33,353 nt of DNA, taken from assembly GCA_019114585.1 (NCBI GenBank), contig DXFE01000054.1, positions 1-33,353 on the forward strand. The letters run 5' to 3'. The notes under the pieces were generated by a model. The model was not told the origin of the DNA. It did not search any database and saw only the letters and a list, made by a program, of their open reading frames with translations. Shown here in pieces: positions 7,204 through 14,835 of this stretch. Both the position numbers and the translations under genes were made by a program. The DNA is from Gemmiger_A avium (GTDB lineage: Bacteria; Bacillota; Clostridia; Oscillospirales; Ruminococcaceae). Every line of letters begins with the position of its first letter. The stretch's first letter is position 1.

Positions 7204-7662
7204 TTATTCGCCCAGCTCGAACTCCAGCAGAACATCGCTGCGGGCATCCCAGCTGTCGTACCGCAGTTTTACCCGGGCGCTCTGCCCCTCTTCCACATAC
7301 AAAAGGTGGCACACCTCCACGCTGCAGCCCGCCGGCAGCACCGGCCGGGCAGACAGGGCGGTATCCGCGTCATCGCTCCAGGGATAGAGGGTATCGCCGC
7401 CCTCGGTGTACACCAGGTCGTAGGCATCCAGCGACAGGCTGCGGTCGCTCTGGTTTTCCAGCGTGTAGCGCACCTCGTACCAGTCCCGCCAGTCGTCCGG
7501 GCGGTCGGGCGAGGCCACAGGGGTTATGGTCAGATCCCGCGCCGCCATCTGCACCGGCACCGCGTCGCCGCTGTCCAGGCTCATCACCAGGCAGATCAGG
7601 CCCGCCCAGAACACCGCCGCGCAGGCCAGCAGGCTGACCCACCATTTCACCGAATGTTTCAT
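7204..7662 (-). CDS. Small membrane-anchored extracellular protein of unknown function
   Basis: 152 aa. One hydrophobic N-terminal segment (about 8-27) serves as anchor or uncleaved signal; the remainder (30-152) is soluble, acidic and predicted mainly beta, with phrases such as WYEVRYTLENQSDRSLSLDA that recall DUF4352/immunoglobulin-like accessory domains dealing with sequence between membrane and wall. I do not recognise a family with confidence. Its ATG overlaps the stop of the upstream zinc-ribbon gene in an ATGA arrangement (7659-7662), so the two are translationally coupled and probably act together. Confidence 0.65.
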   Translation of the reverse strand: MKHSVKWWVSLLACAAVFWAGLICLVMSLDSGDAVPVQMAARDLTITPVASPDRPDDWRDWYEVRYTLENQSDRSLSLDAYDLVYTEGGDTLYPWSDDADTALSARPVLPAGCSVEVCHLLYVEEGQSARVKLRYDSWDARSDVLLEFELGE

Positions 7663-8423
7663 GCCTCGCTCGCCTCCTCCCAGTCAAGATCCAGGGTTAT
7701 CACCGTCTGGGTATGGGGATCGTACTCCTCGTCCAGCACCTGATCCTCCAGGCAGAGCACGGCCGCCTCGTCGGCAGGCCCGGCCAGATACAGCCAGCCG
7801 TCCAGCGCGTCCCAGCTGGTCAGGTCATAGGAAGCCACCGACTCCTCCGCCAGTTCCGGCCAGAGCCGCTCCAGCTCGTAGTCCTCCAGCATCTGCCAGT
7901 ATCCGCCGCCCGCGTACAGGCTGACCGCCACCCCCGCGCGGGAGTTCCAGTCATCCAGTTCCGGGGCGCTTACCCGCACCCGGTACAGCTGCCAGCCCTC
8001 GGGCAGGCCGGCGGTGCGGCCGGTAAGCCGCTGGGGCTGGGCAAAGGTCATCTCACGGCCCGCCGCCGTTACCGCCTGGCCCGCCTGGGCCGCGATGGTA
8101 TCGGGCAGGTGTGTATTGTCGGCCTGGGGCGGCTGCATCAGCCCGCTCAGGGCAAAGAACACAAGGCCCAGCCCCGCCAGCGCCACCCGCAGCCACAGCA
8201 GGCTGCTGCCCCGGCGGGCGGCGGTGCGGACGGCCGACGGCCGGCGCAGGGTGCCCCGCACCCCGCCCAGCCCGCCGGTTTCCGGGCCGAAATCCGGCGC
8301 AGGGGCCGCTTCCGGGGCCGCCTGTGCCGCGGGACGGGCCGCGAACGCCCCGCAGGCGGGGCACTGGCCGTCCTGTTTGTCATAATCGAACATTTTGCCG
8401 CAGCTTTCACACCGGATCAGCAT
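7659..8423 (-). CDS. Zinc-ribbon membrane protein of unknown function
   Basis: 254 aa. An N-terminal zinc ribbon (Cys5, Cys8, Cys21, Cys24 in CESCGK and CPACGA) is followed by an Ala/Pro-rich linker (25-70), one membrane segment (about 74-96) and an extracytoplasmic domain of about 155 residues rich in Trp, Tyr, Asp and Glu. The ribbon should face the cytoplasm. The chosen ATG follows GGAGG; nine codons of open frame upstream include the terminator region of the preceding gene and are unlikely to be translated. First gene of the three-gene unit ending in the SdpI-family protein. I saw no convincing promoter of its own between 8424 and 8448. Confidence 0.7.
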   Translation of the reverse strand: MLIRCESCGKMFDYDKQDGQCPACGAFAARPAAQAAPEAAPAPDFGPETGGLGGVRGTLRRPSAVRTAARRGSSLLWLRVALAGLGLVFFALSGLMQPPQADNTHLPDTIAAQAGQAVTAAGREMTFAQPQRLTGRTAGLPEGWQLYRVRVSAPELDDWNSRAGVAVSLYAGGGYWQMLEDYELERLWPELAEESVASYDLTSWDALDGWLYLAGPADEAAVLCLEDQVLDEEYDPHTQTVITLDLDWEEASEA

Positions 8424-8448
8424 GAGGCATCCTCCTTTTTTCTGTAAC

Positions 8449-8479
8449 AAAAAAGCCGGGCACCCCGCAGGGGTCCGGC
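8449..8479 (-). terminator. Terminator after the PrsA/SurA-like lipoprotein gene
   Basis: On the minus strand GCCGG-ACCCC-TGC-GGGGT-GC-CCGGC forms a ten-pair stem with a 2-nt bulge, followed by six U. It lies 7 nt past the stop of the gene at 8487-9557 and separates it from the zinc-ribbon cluster. Confidence 0.8.
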
Positions 8480-8486
8480 CGGCAGT

Positions 8487-9557
8487 TTACCCCTTGATTT
8501 TGCGGGGGCTGTAGGTATTCATGGCGCTCTGGTCCAGGGTGGCCGCGGCGGCGCCCTCGTCGGCCAGCTGCTGCTGCAGCTCGTCGTACTTAAAGCCCCA
8601 CAGCGCATCATCCCGCAGGGTGTCCAGGGTGGTGGTGTCGTTGAACACCGCTTCCTTGACCACAACCACCGCGCCGTAGTTGTAGCCGGTGCTCTCCAGG
8701 GCCCGGACCTCGCCCTCGGCCATGGCCTTGACCTGCCCGGCGGCGTCCTCACCCAGATAGCTGGTCAGGGTGTCGTAGTTCACCAGCGCGCCGGTGACCA
8801 TATAGTTGGCGGCGGAATCCGCCCCCATGCCGTTGCCCAGCAGCTCGCCCACCTGGGGCAGATACTCCTCGGCCATGGCCTGCAGATCCTCGGAAGAGGT
8901 GGTCTTGCCGGCGGCCTCCTGGGCCATCTCCAGCACCTGTGCCTGCTGATCTTCGTCCAGGGTGGAGAAGGTGCTCATATCAAAATAGGGCAGCAGCAGG
9001 TAGCTGAAACGGAAGAAGTTCTCCTCCGCGTAGGCGGTCAGATCCGCGTCGGACACCGGCTCGGTGCCGTCCTGGCCGTAGAGCATATCCAGCAGGGCTT
9101 CCTGCTTGTAGCTGTTCTCGGCCCAGGCCATCAGGCTCTGGTACCCGATGCCGTTGGCGGTGTAGGTGTCCTCCATGCTCTCCCACTGGGTGTCCACCTG
9201 CTCGGTGATCAGGGCCAGGTCGCTCTCGGAGAGCTCGCCGCCCATCTCGGCGTACTTCTGCTCGGCGGCGGCGTAGCGGTACACCCCCTCCAGGGTCTTG
9301 GCGGAAACATAGTCCGCGCCGGTGGTCTCGTTGCCGTCCTCGTCGGTGATGGTGGCTTTCAGCACCGCGTTCACGTCGGTCTCAGAGGCCAGGGCCTTGG
9401 CCTGCACAAAGGCCTCGTACTGGGCCAGCAGATAAACGCCGGCGGTGATGGTGGTGTCGCCCACCGTGCCCACGGTGGCGGGGGTCTTGATGGCGCAGCC
9501 GGCCAGCAGCAGCGCCGCTGCCAGACCCAGCGCCAGGATCTTTGTCAGCTTTTTCAA
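8487..9557 (-). CDS. SurA/PrsA-like lipoprotein lacking a recognisable PPIase domain
   Basis: 356 aa. Signal peptide with lipobox LLAG-Cys21, so a lipoprotein on the outer face of the membrane. The region after it (VGDTTITAGVYLLAQYEAFV) looks like the start of a SurA-N/PrsA-type chaperone fold, and the long helical middle agrees. I do not see the parvulin motifs (such as a conserved HI.V.. ....A), so foldase activity is uncertain; it may be a chaperone only. The start codon is TTG at 9557, preceded by AAGGAG nine nt away; no in-frame ATG lies near. It follows mfd, a common position for such proteins in Clostridia, but has its own strong promoter at 9614-9642. Confidence 0.7.
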   Translation of the reverse strand: MKKLTKILALGLAAALLLAGCAIKTPATVGTVGDTTITAGVYLLAQYEAFVQAKALASETDVNAVLKATITDEDGNETTGADYVSAKTLEGVYRYAAAEQKYAEMGGELSESDLALITEQVDTQWESMEDTYTANGIGYQSLMAWAENSYKQEALLDMLYGQDGTEPVSDADLTAYAEENFFRFSYLLLPYFDMSTFSTLDEDQQAQVLEMAQEAAGKTTSSEDLQAMAEEYLPQVGELLGNGMGADSAANYMVTGALVNYDTLTSYLGEDAAGQVKAMAEGEVRALESTGYNYGAVVVVKEAVFNDTTTLDTLRDDALWGFKYDELQQQLADEGAAAATLDQSAMNTYSPRKIKG

Positions 9558-9613
9558 AACGGTTGCTCCTTCATATCAACGGCCCGCGGGCGGGCCGGGT
9601 CTGTATCAGAACT

Positions 9614-9642
9614 ATTATAGCCGCTGCGGCCCGGTTTTGCAA
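9614..9642 (-). promoter_or_regulatory. Promoter of the SurA/PrsA-like lipoprotein gene
   Basis: On the minus strand TTGCAA (9637-9642), a 17-bp spacer and a perfect TATAAT (9614-9619). It lies in the 95-bp gap after mfd and would give a leader of about 50 nt containing a GC-rich palindrome (GGCCCG...CGGGCC) before the AAGGAG site. Confidence 0.85.
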
Positions 9643-9652
9643 CCAAAAGGGC

Positions 9653-12600
9653 TCAGGCTTCGGCGGGCGGGGGCGCGGCGGCCTGGCCCAGGCACTCCAG
9701 GGTCATGCGCAGCAGGTCCAGGGGCTTTTCGCCCGGGGCCACCCGCACCGCCAGATAGGGCTTGTGCACGGCGTTCAGGGTGACACGGCCGCCCATCTGG
9801 GCCAGTACCGGGCGCAGCCGGTCGGCCCGCAGCGCGTCGGAGTACAGAATCAGCTGATCCTTTTTCTGGCCGATCTCGTAAATGCCCGCGGCGGCAGCGG
9901 TGATCCGGATCAGGGAGATATCCACCAGGCCCGACACGCTGGGCGGCACATCGCCGTACCGGTCGATCAGTTCGTCCAGCACGTCGGCGGCGTCCTCCGC
10001 GTCCCGGATGGCGGCGATCCGCTTGTAGGCCTCGATCCGGCCCGCCGCGTCGGGGATATACCGCTCCGGGATATAGGCGTCCACCGTGATGTCGATCAGG
10101 CAGTCGGACTTGTCCGGCGCCGGGTCCTCCCCCTTTTCCAGGGCGATGGCCTGGCTGAGCATCTTCATATATAAGTCATAGCCTACCGCTTCCATATGGC
10201 CGTGCTGGCTCTGGCCCAGCAGGCTGCCCGCGCCCCGGATCTGCAGGTCCCGCATGGCGATGCGGAAGCCGGAACCGAAGCTGGTGAACTCCCGGATGGC
10301 GGACAGACGCTTTGCCGCCACGTCGGTGAGCACCTTGTCCCGCCGGAAGGTGAAGTAGGCGTAGGCCTTGCGGCCGGAACGGCCCACCCGGCCCCGGATC
10401 TGGTACAGCTGGGCCAGGCCCAGCCGGTCGGAGTCCTCGATGATCAGGGTATTGCAGTTGCGCACGTCCACGCCGGTCTCGATCAGGGTGGTGCAGACCA
10501 GGATGTCGATCTCCGCGTCCAGCAGCTGCTGCCACACCCGGCTCAGTTCCGCCTCGGTCATCTTGCCGTGGGCCAGGCCGATGCGGGCGTCCGGGGCCAT
10601 CTTGGCCACGTGGGCCGCACAGGCGTCCAGGGTCTCCACCCGGTTGTGCAGGTAGTACACCTGGCCGCCCCGGGCCAGCTCCTTGCGGATGGCCTCCGAC
10701 AGGATGCCCTCGTCGTATTCCAGCACGTAGGTCTCGATGGGCTGGCGCTCCACCGGGGGCTGCTCGATGGTGGACATATCCCGGATACCGCTCATGGCCA
10801 TGTTCAGGGTGCGGGGGATGGGGGTGGCGGAAAGGGTGAGCATATCCACCCCTAAAAAGGCGGATTTCAGCTTTTCCTTGTGCTTGACCCCGAACCGCTG
10901 TTCCTCGTCGATGATGACCAGGCCCAGGTCGTTGAACTGCACGTCGCTGCTCAGCAGCCGGTGGGTGCCCACCACGATGTCCACCACGCCGGTGCGCAGC
11001 CCCTCGATGGTCTGCTTCTGCTGCTGGGCGGTGCGGAACCGGCTGAGCAGCCCCATCCGGATGGGGAAGGCCTCCATCCGGGTAAGCAGGGTGTTGTAGT
11101 GCTGCCAGGCCAGGATGGTGGTGGGGGCCAGGATGGCGCACTGCTTGCCGCCCATTACGCACTTGAAGGCCGCCCGGATGGCCACCTCGGTCTTGCCCAC
11201 CCCCACGTCGCCGCAGAGCAGCCGGTCCATGGGGCAGGGCTTTTCCATATCCTGCTTGATCTCGGCCGAGGCGGTCAGCTGGTCCTCGGTCTCGTCGTAG
11301 GCAAAACGGGTTTCGAAGTCCCGCTGCCACTCCCCGTCCGGGGGGAAGGCGTTGCCCTTGGCCTGCTGGCGGCGGGCATACAGCTCGATCAGCTCCCGGG
11401 CCATCTCCTGGGTGGCCTTTTTCACCTTGCGGCGGGTGCGGGTCCACTCGGTGCCGCCCAGCTTGGCCAGCTTCACCGAGCCCTCGTCGCCGGGGGCGGT
11501 GTACCGGCTGAGCAGGTCCAGCTGGGTGACCGGCACATACAGGGTATCCCCCTTGTCGTAGGCCAGTTTCAGGTAGTCCTTGACCACTCCCTGCAGATCC
11601 AGCCGCTGGATACCTAAATACAGGCCCACGCCGTGGTTCTGATGCACCACGTAGTCCCCGGGCTTGATGTCGGTCAGGCTGGACAGGGCGTCCTTGTTTT
11701 TCGGTTTTGTCTTGCGGGCGGCCCCGGCGGCCTGCCGCCGCCCGGTGAACACCGCGTATTTGGCAAAGGGGAACTGGGCCCCGCCGGACAGATGGCCCGG
11801 CAGCACCTGCACCGCGCCGGGGCCGGGCAGCAGGTCGGCGGCGGTGGAGGCCCCGAAGCCCCGTTCCCGCAGATCCCGGGCCAGGGCCTCGGCGGCGCGG
11901 GGAGTGCCCGCCAGCACGGTGACGCTGTAGCCCTGGGCTTTCAGCGGTTCCAGTTCGCTCACCAGGCCCGCCACCTCCCCGTTCCAGGGGGGCAGGGCAT
12001 GGCCGGCGGCGTTTACAATCTCTTTTAAAGGAAACTCCGGCAGGGTGCGGGCAAAGTTCTCGCACAGCAGCGCGGGCATCCGCTCCGCCGCCTGCTGCAG
12101 ATAGGGCATATCCTCATACAGCCCGTCCAGGCCGGCGCAGATGGCCCCGTCATGGAGCAGGCTTTCCAGTTCTTCATTCCGGCGGAACCGGGTGGCCCGC
12201 TGGGCTTCCCGGATGGCGCCGGGCTCCTCCAGCACCAGCACCCCACCCTCAAAATAATCCAGCAGGGTGGCCGGGTTCGGGTACCGCACCCGGAAATACT
12301 TGTCCAGCGCCTCGGGCATGATGCCCGCGTCCAGCTGGGCCAGGTCCTCCTCCATCGCCCGCTCCAGGGCGGTGCGCTTCGGGCCCCGGGCGGCGGCCGC
12401 GTAGCTGCGCAGCGCCGCGGCGGTCTGGGCCGCGTCTCCGAACAGCACCTCCCGCGCCGGGGAGATATACACCTTTTCCAACGGGTCTTCCCGGCGCTGG
12501 GTCAGCAGGTCGAAGCTGTTCAGGGTGTCGATCTCGTCCCCCCAGAACTCAATGCGGGCGGGGGCGGCCATATCCGGGGCGTACACGTCCAGGATGCCGC

Positions 12601-13117
12601 CCCGCAAGCTGAACTGGCCCGGGCCGTCCACCCGGTCCCGCCGGTGGTAGCCTGCGTCCAGCAGACGGGCCGCCAGCTCCTTGGGCGGGATGGTCTGGCC
12701 GGGACGCAACGTCAGGGTGTTGGCGCAGAACTCCGCTTTGGGCACGGTATACTGCAGCAGGCCCTCAGCCGGCACGCAGACGGCCCCGAGCCGCCCGCCC
12801 ACCAGGCTGCCCAGCACCGCCAGGCGGCGGTACTCGTACTCGCGGCCCGCGCCCTCCAGCGGGCGCAGCAGCAGGTCCCGGGCGGGGAACACCTCCGCCG
12901 CCAGACCCAGCGCGCACAGATCGGAGGCAAACCGGGTGGCCTCCGCCTCGCCGGGGGTCACCACGCAGACCGGCGCGCCGGTCTCCTGGGCCAGCAGCGC
13001 CAGCAGCTGGGCCCGCCCGGCGGGGGGCAGGCCGAACAGCGCCGCCGCGCCGGGGATATCCAGCGCGGCGCGCAGGCGGGTATATTCGGATGTGCGTTTC
13101 AGTACCTCTTGCAGCAT
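9653..13117 (-). CDS. mfd: Transcription-repair coupling factor
   Basis: 1154 aa, full length. Mfd removes RNA polymerase stalled at DNA damage and recruits UvrA. Visible domains: UvrB-homology region (about 20-290; ARDLLLRPLEG, RGGILDVYAP), RNA polymerase-interacting CarD-like domain (about 481-550; DIKPGDYVVHQNHGVGLYLG), SF2 translocase motor with Walker A GDVGVGKTE (636-644), DEEQ box (737-740), motif III TLSATPIPRT and a RecG-like TRG region with the second helicase half, and a C-terminal D7 domain. The ATG follows AGGAGG. It sits 22 nt after pth, as in the pth-mfd pair of B. subtilis and many Firmicutes. The C-terminus is rich in Pro/Ala. No disruptions seen. Confidence 0.97.
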   Translation of the reverse strand: MLQEVLKRTSEYTRLRAALDIPGAAALFGLPPAGRAQLLALLAQETGAPVCVVTPGEAEATRFASDLCALGLAAEVFPARDLLLRPLEGAGREYEYRRLAVLGSLVGGRLGAVCVPAEGLLQYTVPKAEFCANTLTLRPGQTIPPKELAARLLDAGYHRRDRVDGPGQFSLRGGILDVYAPDMAAPARIEFWGDEIDTLNSFDLLTQRREDPLEKVYISPAREVLFGDAAQTAAALRSYAAAARGPKRTALERAMEEDLAQLDAGIMPEALDKYFRVRYPNPATLLDYFEGGVLVLEEPGAIREAQRATRFRRNEELESLLHDGAICAGLDGLYEDMPYLQQAAERMPALLCENFARTLPEFPLKEIVNAAGHALPPWNGEVAGLVSELEPLKAQGYSVTVLAGTPRAAEALARDLRERGFGASTAADLLPGPGAVQVLPGHLSGGAQFPFAKYAVFTGRRQAAGAARKTKPKNKDALSSLTDIKPGDYVVHQNHGVGLYLGIQRLDLQGVVKDYLKLAYDKGDTLYVPVTQLDLLSRYTAPGDEGSVKLAKLGGTEWTRTRRKVKKATQEMARELIELYARRQQAKGNAFPPDGEWQRDFETRFAYDETEDQLTASAEIKQDMEKPCPMDRLLCGDVGVGKTEVAIRAAFKCVMGGKQCAILAPTTILAWQHYNTLLTRMEAFPIRMGLLSRFRTAQQQKQTIEGLRTGVVDIVVGTHRLLSSDVQFNDLGLVIIDEEQRFGVKHKEKLKSAFLGVDMLTLSATPIPRTLNMAMSGIRDMSTIEQPPVERQPIETYVLEYDEGILSEAIRKELARGGQVYYLHNRVETLDACAAHVAKMAPDARIGLAHGKMTEAELSRVWQQLLDAEIDILVCTTLIETGVDVRNCNTLIIEDSDRLGLAQLYQIRGRVGRSGRKAYAYFTFRRDKVLTDVAAKRLSAIREFTSFGSGFRIAMRDLQIRGAGSLLGQSQHGHMEAVGYDLYMKMLSQAIALEKGEDPAPDKSDCLIDITVDAYIPERYIPDAAGRIEAYKRIAAIRDAEDAADVLDELIDRYGDVPPSVSGLVDISLIRITAAAAGIYEIGQKKDQLILYSDALRADRLRPVLAQMGGRVTLNAVHKPYLAVRVAPGEKPLDLLRMTLECLGQAAAPPPAEA

Positions 13118-13139
13118 AACGCGCCTCCTGTACGCGGGC

Positions 13140-13736
13140 TTATCGGTTGTGGCGGTTCTGGGCTTCGTTCAGGCGGCCGTCCATGATCAGGCGCACCGCG
13201 TCCTCCACGTCGGCAAAGCGGCCCTCCAGGGCCTTGCGGTCCTCGGCGGAAAACCGGCCCAGCACCCAGTCGGCCAGGTCGTAGTCGGGATGGGGCTTCT
13301 CTCCCACCCCGATCCGCACCCGGGGAAATTCCTGGCTGCCCAGGCAGGCGATGATGTCCTTGAGGCCGTTGTGCCCGCCCGCCGAACCGGAGGGCCGGAT
13401 GCGCAACTTGCCGGGGGCCTGGGTCACATCGTCGCAGAGCACGATCACCCGCTGGGGCGGGATCTTGAAAAAGTCCGCCAGGGCGCCCACGCTGTGGCCG
13501 GACAGGTTCATGAAGGTCTGGGGTTTGAGCAGGGTGACCTTGCGGCCGTCCACCGTCACGGTGTCGTACAGGCCCTGGAACTTGGCCCGGGTGACCTTGC
13601 CGCCCCATTTGTCGGACAGCCAGTCCAGCGCCATGAAGCCCGCGTTGTGGCGGGTGCCGTCGTATTTGGGGCCGGGATTGCCCAGACCGACGATGAGCCA
13701 CTCGGCCCCGCCGGCGGGGTTGGATCGAAAGAACAT
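13140..13736 (-). CDS. pth: Peptidyl-tRNA hydrolase
   Basis: 198 aa. It cleaves peptidyl-tRNA released by stalled ribosomes. The family signature GLGNPGPKYDGTRHNAG holds Asn20 and the catalytic His30; TFMNLSG and the segment CDDVTQAPGKLRIRPSGSAG then GGHNGLKDI give the remaining active-site Asn and Asp and the tRNA-binding loop. Ten residues precede the usual start of the fold (MFFRSNPAGG). SD AAGGAGA lies before ATG. Upstream of mfd in the same operon. Confidence 0.96.
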   Translation of the reverse strand: MFFRSNPAGGAEWLIVGLGNPGPKYDGTRHNAGFMALDWLSDKWGGKVTRAKFQGLYDTVTVDGRKVTLLKPQTFMNLSGHSVGALADFFKIPPQRVIVLCDDVTQAPGKLRIRPSGSAGGHNGLKDIIACLGSQEFPRVRIGVGEKPHPDYDLADWVLGRFSAEDRKALEGRFADVEDAVRLIMDGRLNEAQNRHNR

Positions 13737-13773
13737 GCTGTGATTCTCCTTGCTGTTATTTATATGCGGACAG

Positions 13774-13826
13774 ACGCAAAGGGGCCGGCCCGGCGCGGGG
13801 GTACCCCCTGCCGGGTCAGCCTGCGT
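13774..13826. repeat. Nested GC-rich inverted repeat between glmU-type gene and pth
   Basis: The core at 13789-13815 pairs CCCGGC with GCCGGG around GGGGG-TA-CCCCC, and outer arms ACGCA (13774-13778) and TGCGT (13822-13826) extend it. Neither strand has a following U-run, so simple termination is unlikely. It occupies most of the 106-bp gap between the two genes. Confidence 0.65.
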
Positions 13827-13842
13827 ATGCGCGGCGCGCGGT

Positions 13843-14577
13843 TTATTTGGGCTGCTGTTCCTTGAGCTTTTTCTTCTTGGCGATGTAGGCGCCCAGCTTC
13901 TTCTCGGCCCAGCCGTCCTTGTTGGTCTGGCGGCTGCGGGCGATGGCCAGCGCCCCGGCGGGCACTTCGCCGGTGATGGTGCTGCCCGCGGCGGTGTAGG
14001 CCCCGTCGCCCACCGTTACCGGGGCGATCAGGTTGGTGTTGCAGCCCAGGAACACAAAGTCCCCGATCTTGCAGCGGTGCTTGGCCTCGCCGTCGTAGTT
14101 GCTGGTGACGGTGCCGCAGCCGAAGTTGCAGTATTCGCCCACATCGGAATCCCCGATATAGGTCAGGTGACTCACGGTGGTACCCTGGCCCAGACCGGAG
14201 TTCTTGGTCTCCACATAGGCGCCCAGATGCACCCCCGGGCCGGTCACGGTGTTCGGCCGGATATGGGTATAGGGGCCGATCTTGTTGCCCGCGCCCAGGC
14301 GGCTGTCATAGGCCTGGCTGGCATTGAAGGTGCTGCCATCGCCCAGTTCGGTGTTTTCCAGCAGGCTGTTCGGGCCCACCACGCAGCCCGCGCCGATTTT
14401 GGTGTTGCCCCGCAGGATGCAGCCGGGCAGGATGGTGGCGCCGGGGGCAATCTCCACCTCCGGGTCGATCCAGACCTGGTCGGACATGAAGTTCACCCCA
14501 TTGGCCAGGTGCTTTTCAAAGGTCTGTTTATACTGCGCTTGTGCGGCGGCAAAGGCCGCGGCGGCGTCTGTCTGCAT
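13843..14577 (-). CDS. glmU: Stand-alone GlmU-type left-handed beta-helix acetyltransferase domain
   Basis: 244 aa corresponding only to the C-terminal half of GlmU, which acetylates glucosamine-1-phosphate. Hexapeptide repeats run from about 35 to 205. Residues equivalent to the GlmU active site are present: Arg107 in GPYTHIRPNT, Lys125 in VETKNS, catalytic His137 in SHLTYIGDSD, and Asn160-Tyr161 in NYDG; the end (ALAIARSRQTNKDGW) is also GlmU-like. The N-terminal pyrophosphorylase domain (about 230 aa, LAAGKGTRM) is absent. ATG at 14577 follows AAGGAGG; the 64 codons open upstream contain promoter sequence and no GlmU similarity. Gene order with pth and mfd fits a reduced glmU-prs-pth-mfd locus. 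Activity on GlcN-1-P is likely but unproven; a separate uridylyltransferase would be needed. Confidence 0.82.
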   Translation of the reverse strand: MQTDAAAAFAAAQAQYKQTFEKHLANGVNFMSDQVWIDPEVEIAPGATILPGCILRGNTKIGAGCVVGPNSLLENTELGDGSTFNASQAYDSRLGAGNKIGPYTHIRPNTVTGPGVHLGAYVETKNSGLGQGTTVSHLTYIGDSDVGEYCNFGCGTVTSNYDGEAKHRCKIGDFVFLGCNTNLIAPVTVGDGAYTAAGSTITGEVPAGALAIARSRQTNKDGWAEKKLGAYIAKKKKLKEQQPK

Positions 14578-14635
14578 GGATAAAGCCTCCTTCACCGATT
14601 GCGTTGTGAAACGAGTGAAAAACTCACCCAGTTTA

Positions 14636-14663
14636 AGTTTATCGCGTTTTGCCGCGTTTGCAA
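14636..14663 (-). promoter_or_regulatory. Probable promoter of the glmU-type gene
   Basis: On the minus strand TTGCAA (14658-14663), 16 bp, then TAAACT (14636-14641). Spacing is slightly short and the -10 is imperfect, but the surrounding DNA is AT-rich relative to the genome and the position is right for the operon running through pth and mfd. Confidence 0.55.
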
Positions 14664-14726
14664 GAAAAATTTGGCGGCCGGATGGTATATTTGAGCAAAA
14701 AAAGTGCGCAAAGCGGCAAAAACCAC

Positions 14727-14755
14727 TGGTATTCCGTTGGCTTCTTTGGTATAAT
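14727..14755 (+). promoter_or_regulatory. Promoter of ppdK (extended -10)
   Basis: TGGTATAAT places a TGn extension before a perfect TATAAT (14750-14755); the -35 position holds only a weak TGGTAT. The leader of about 75 nt has two small hairpins (GGTCT...AGACC, and GCGCAC-T-GTGCGC) before the GGAGG site. Confidence 0.75.
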
Positions 14756-14835
14756 ATTTGCGCATTCATTAGGTCTGTCTTGTGAGACCGCGCACTGTGC
14801 GCGCGGGATGCAAAATTTTATTGGAGGTAATAACA

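Noticed and set aside
9554..9574. Six-codon ATG ORF before the SurA/PrsA-like lipoprotein
   Set aside because: No ribosome-binding site of its own; contains the AAGGAG of the main gene. Kept only as a remark.
10176..12065. 629-codon minus-strand frame overlapping mfd in another frame
   Set aside because: Gly/Pro/Arg/His-rich shadow of mfd; the real frame has all helicase motifs.
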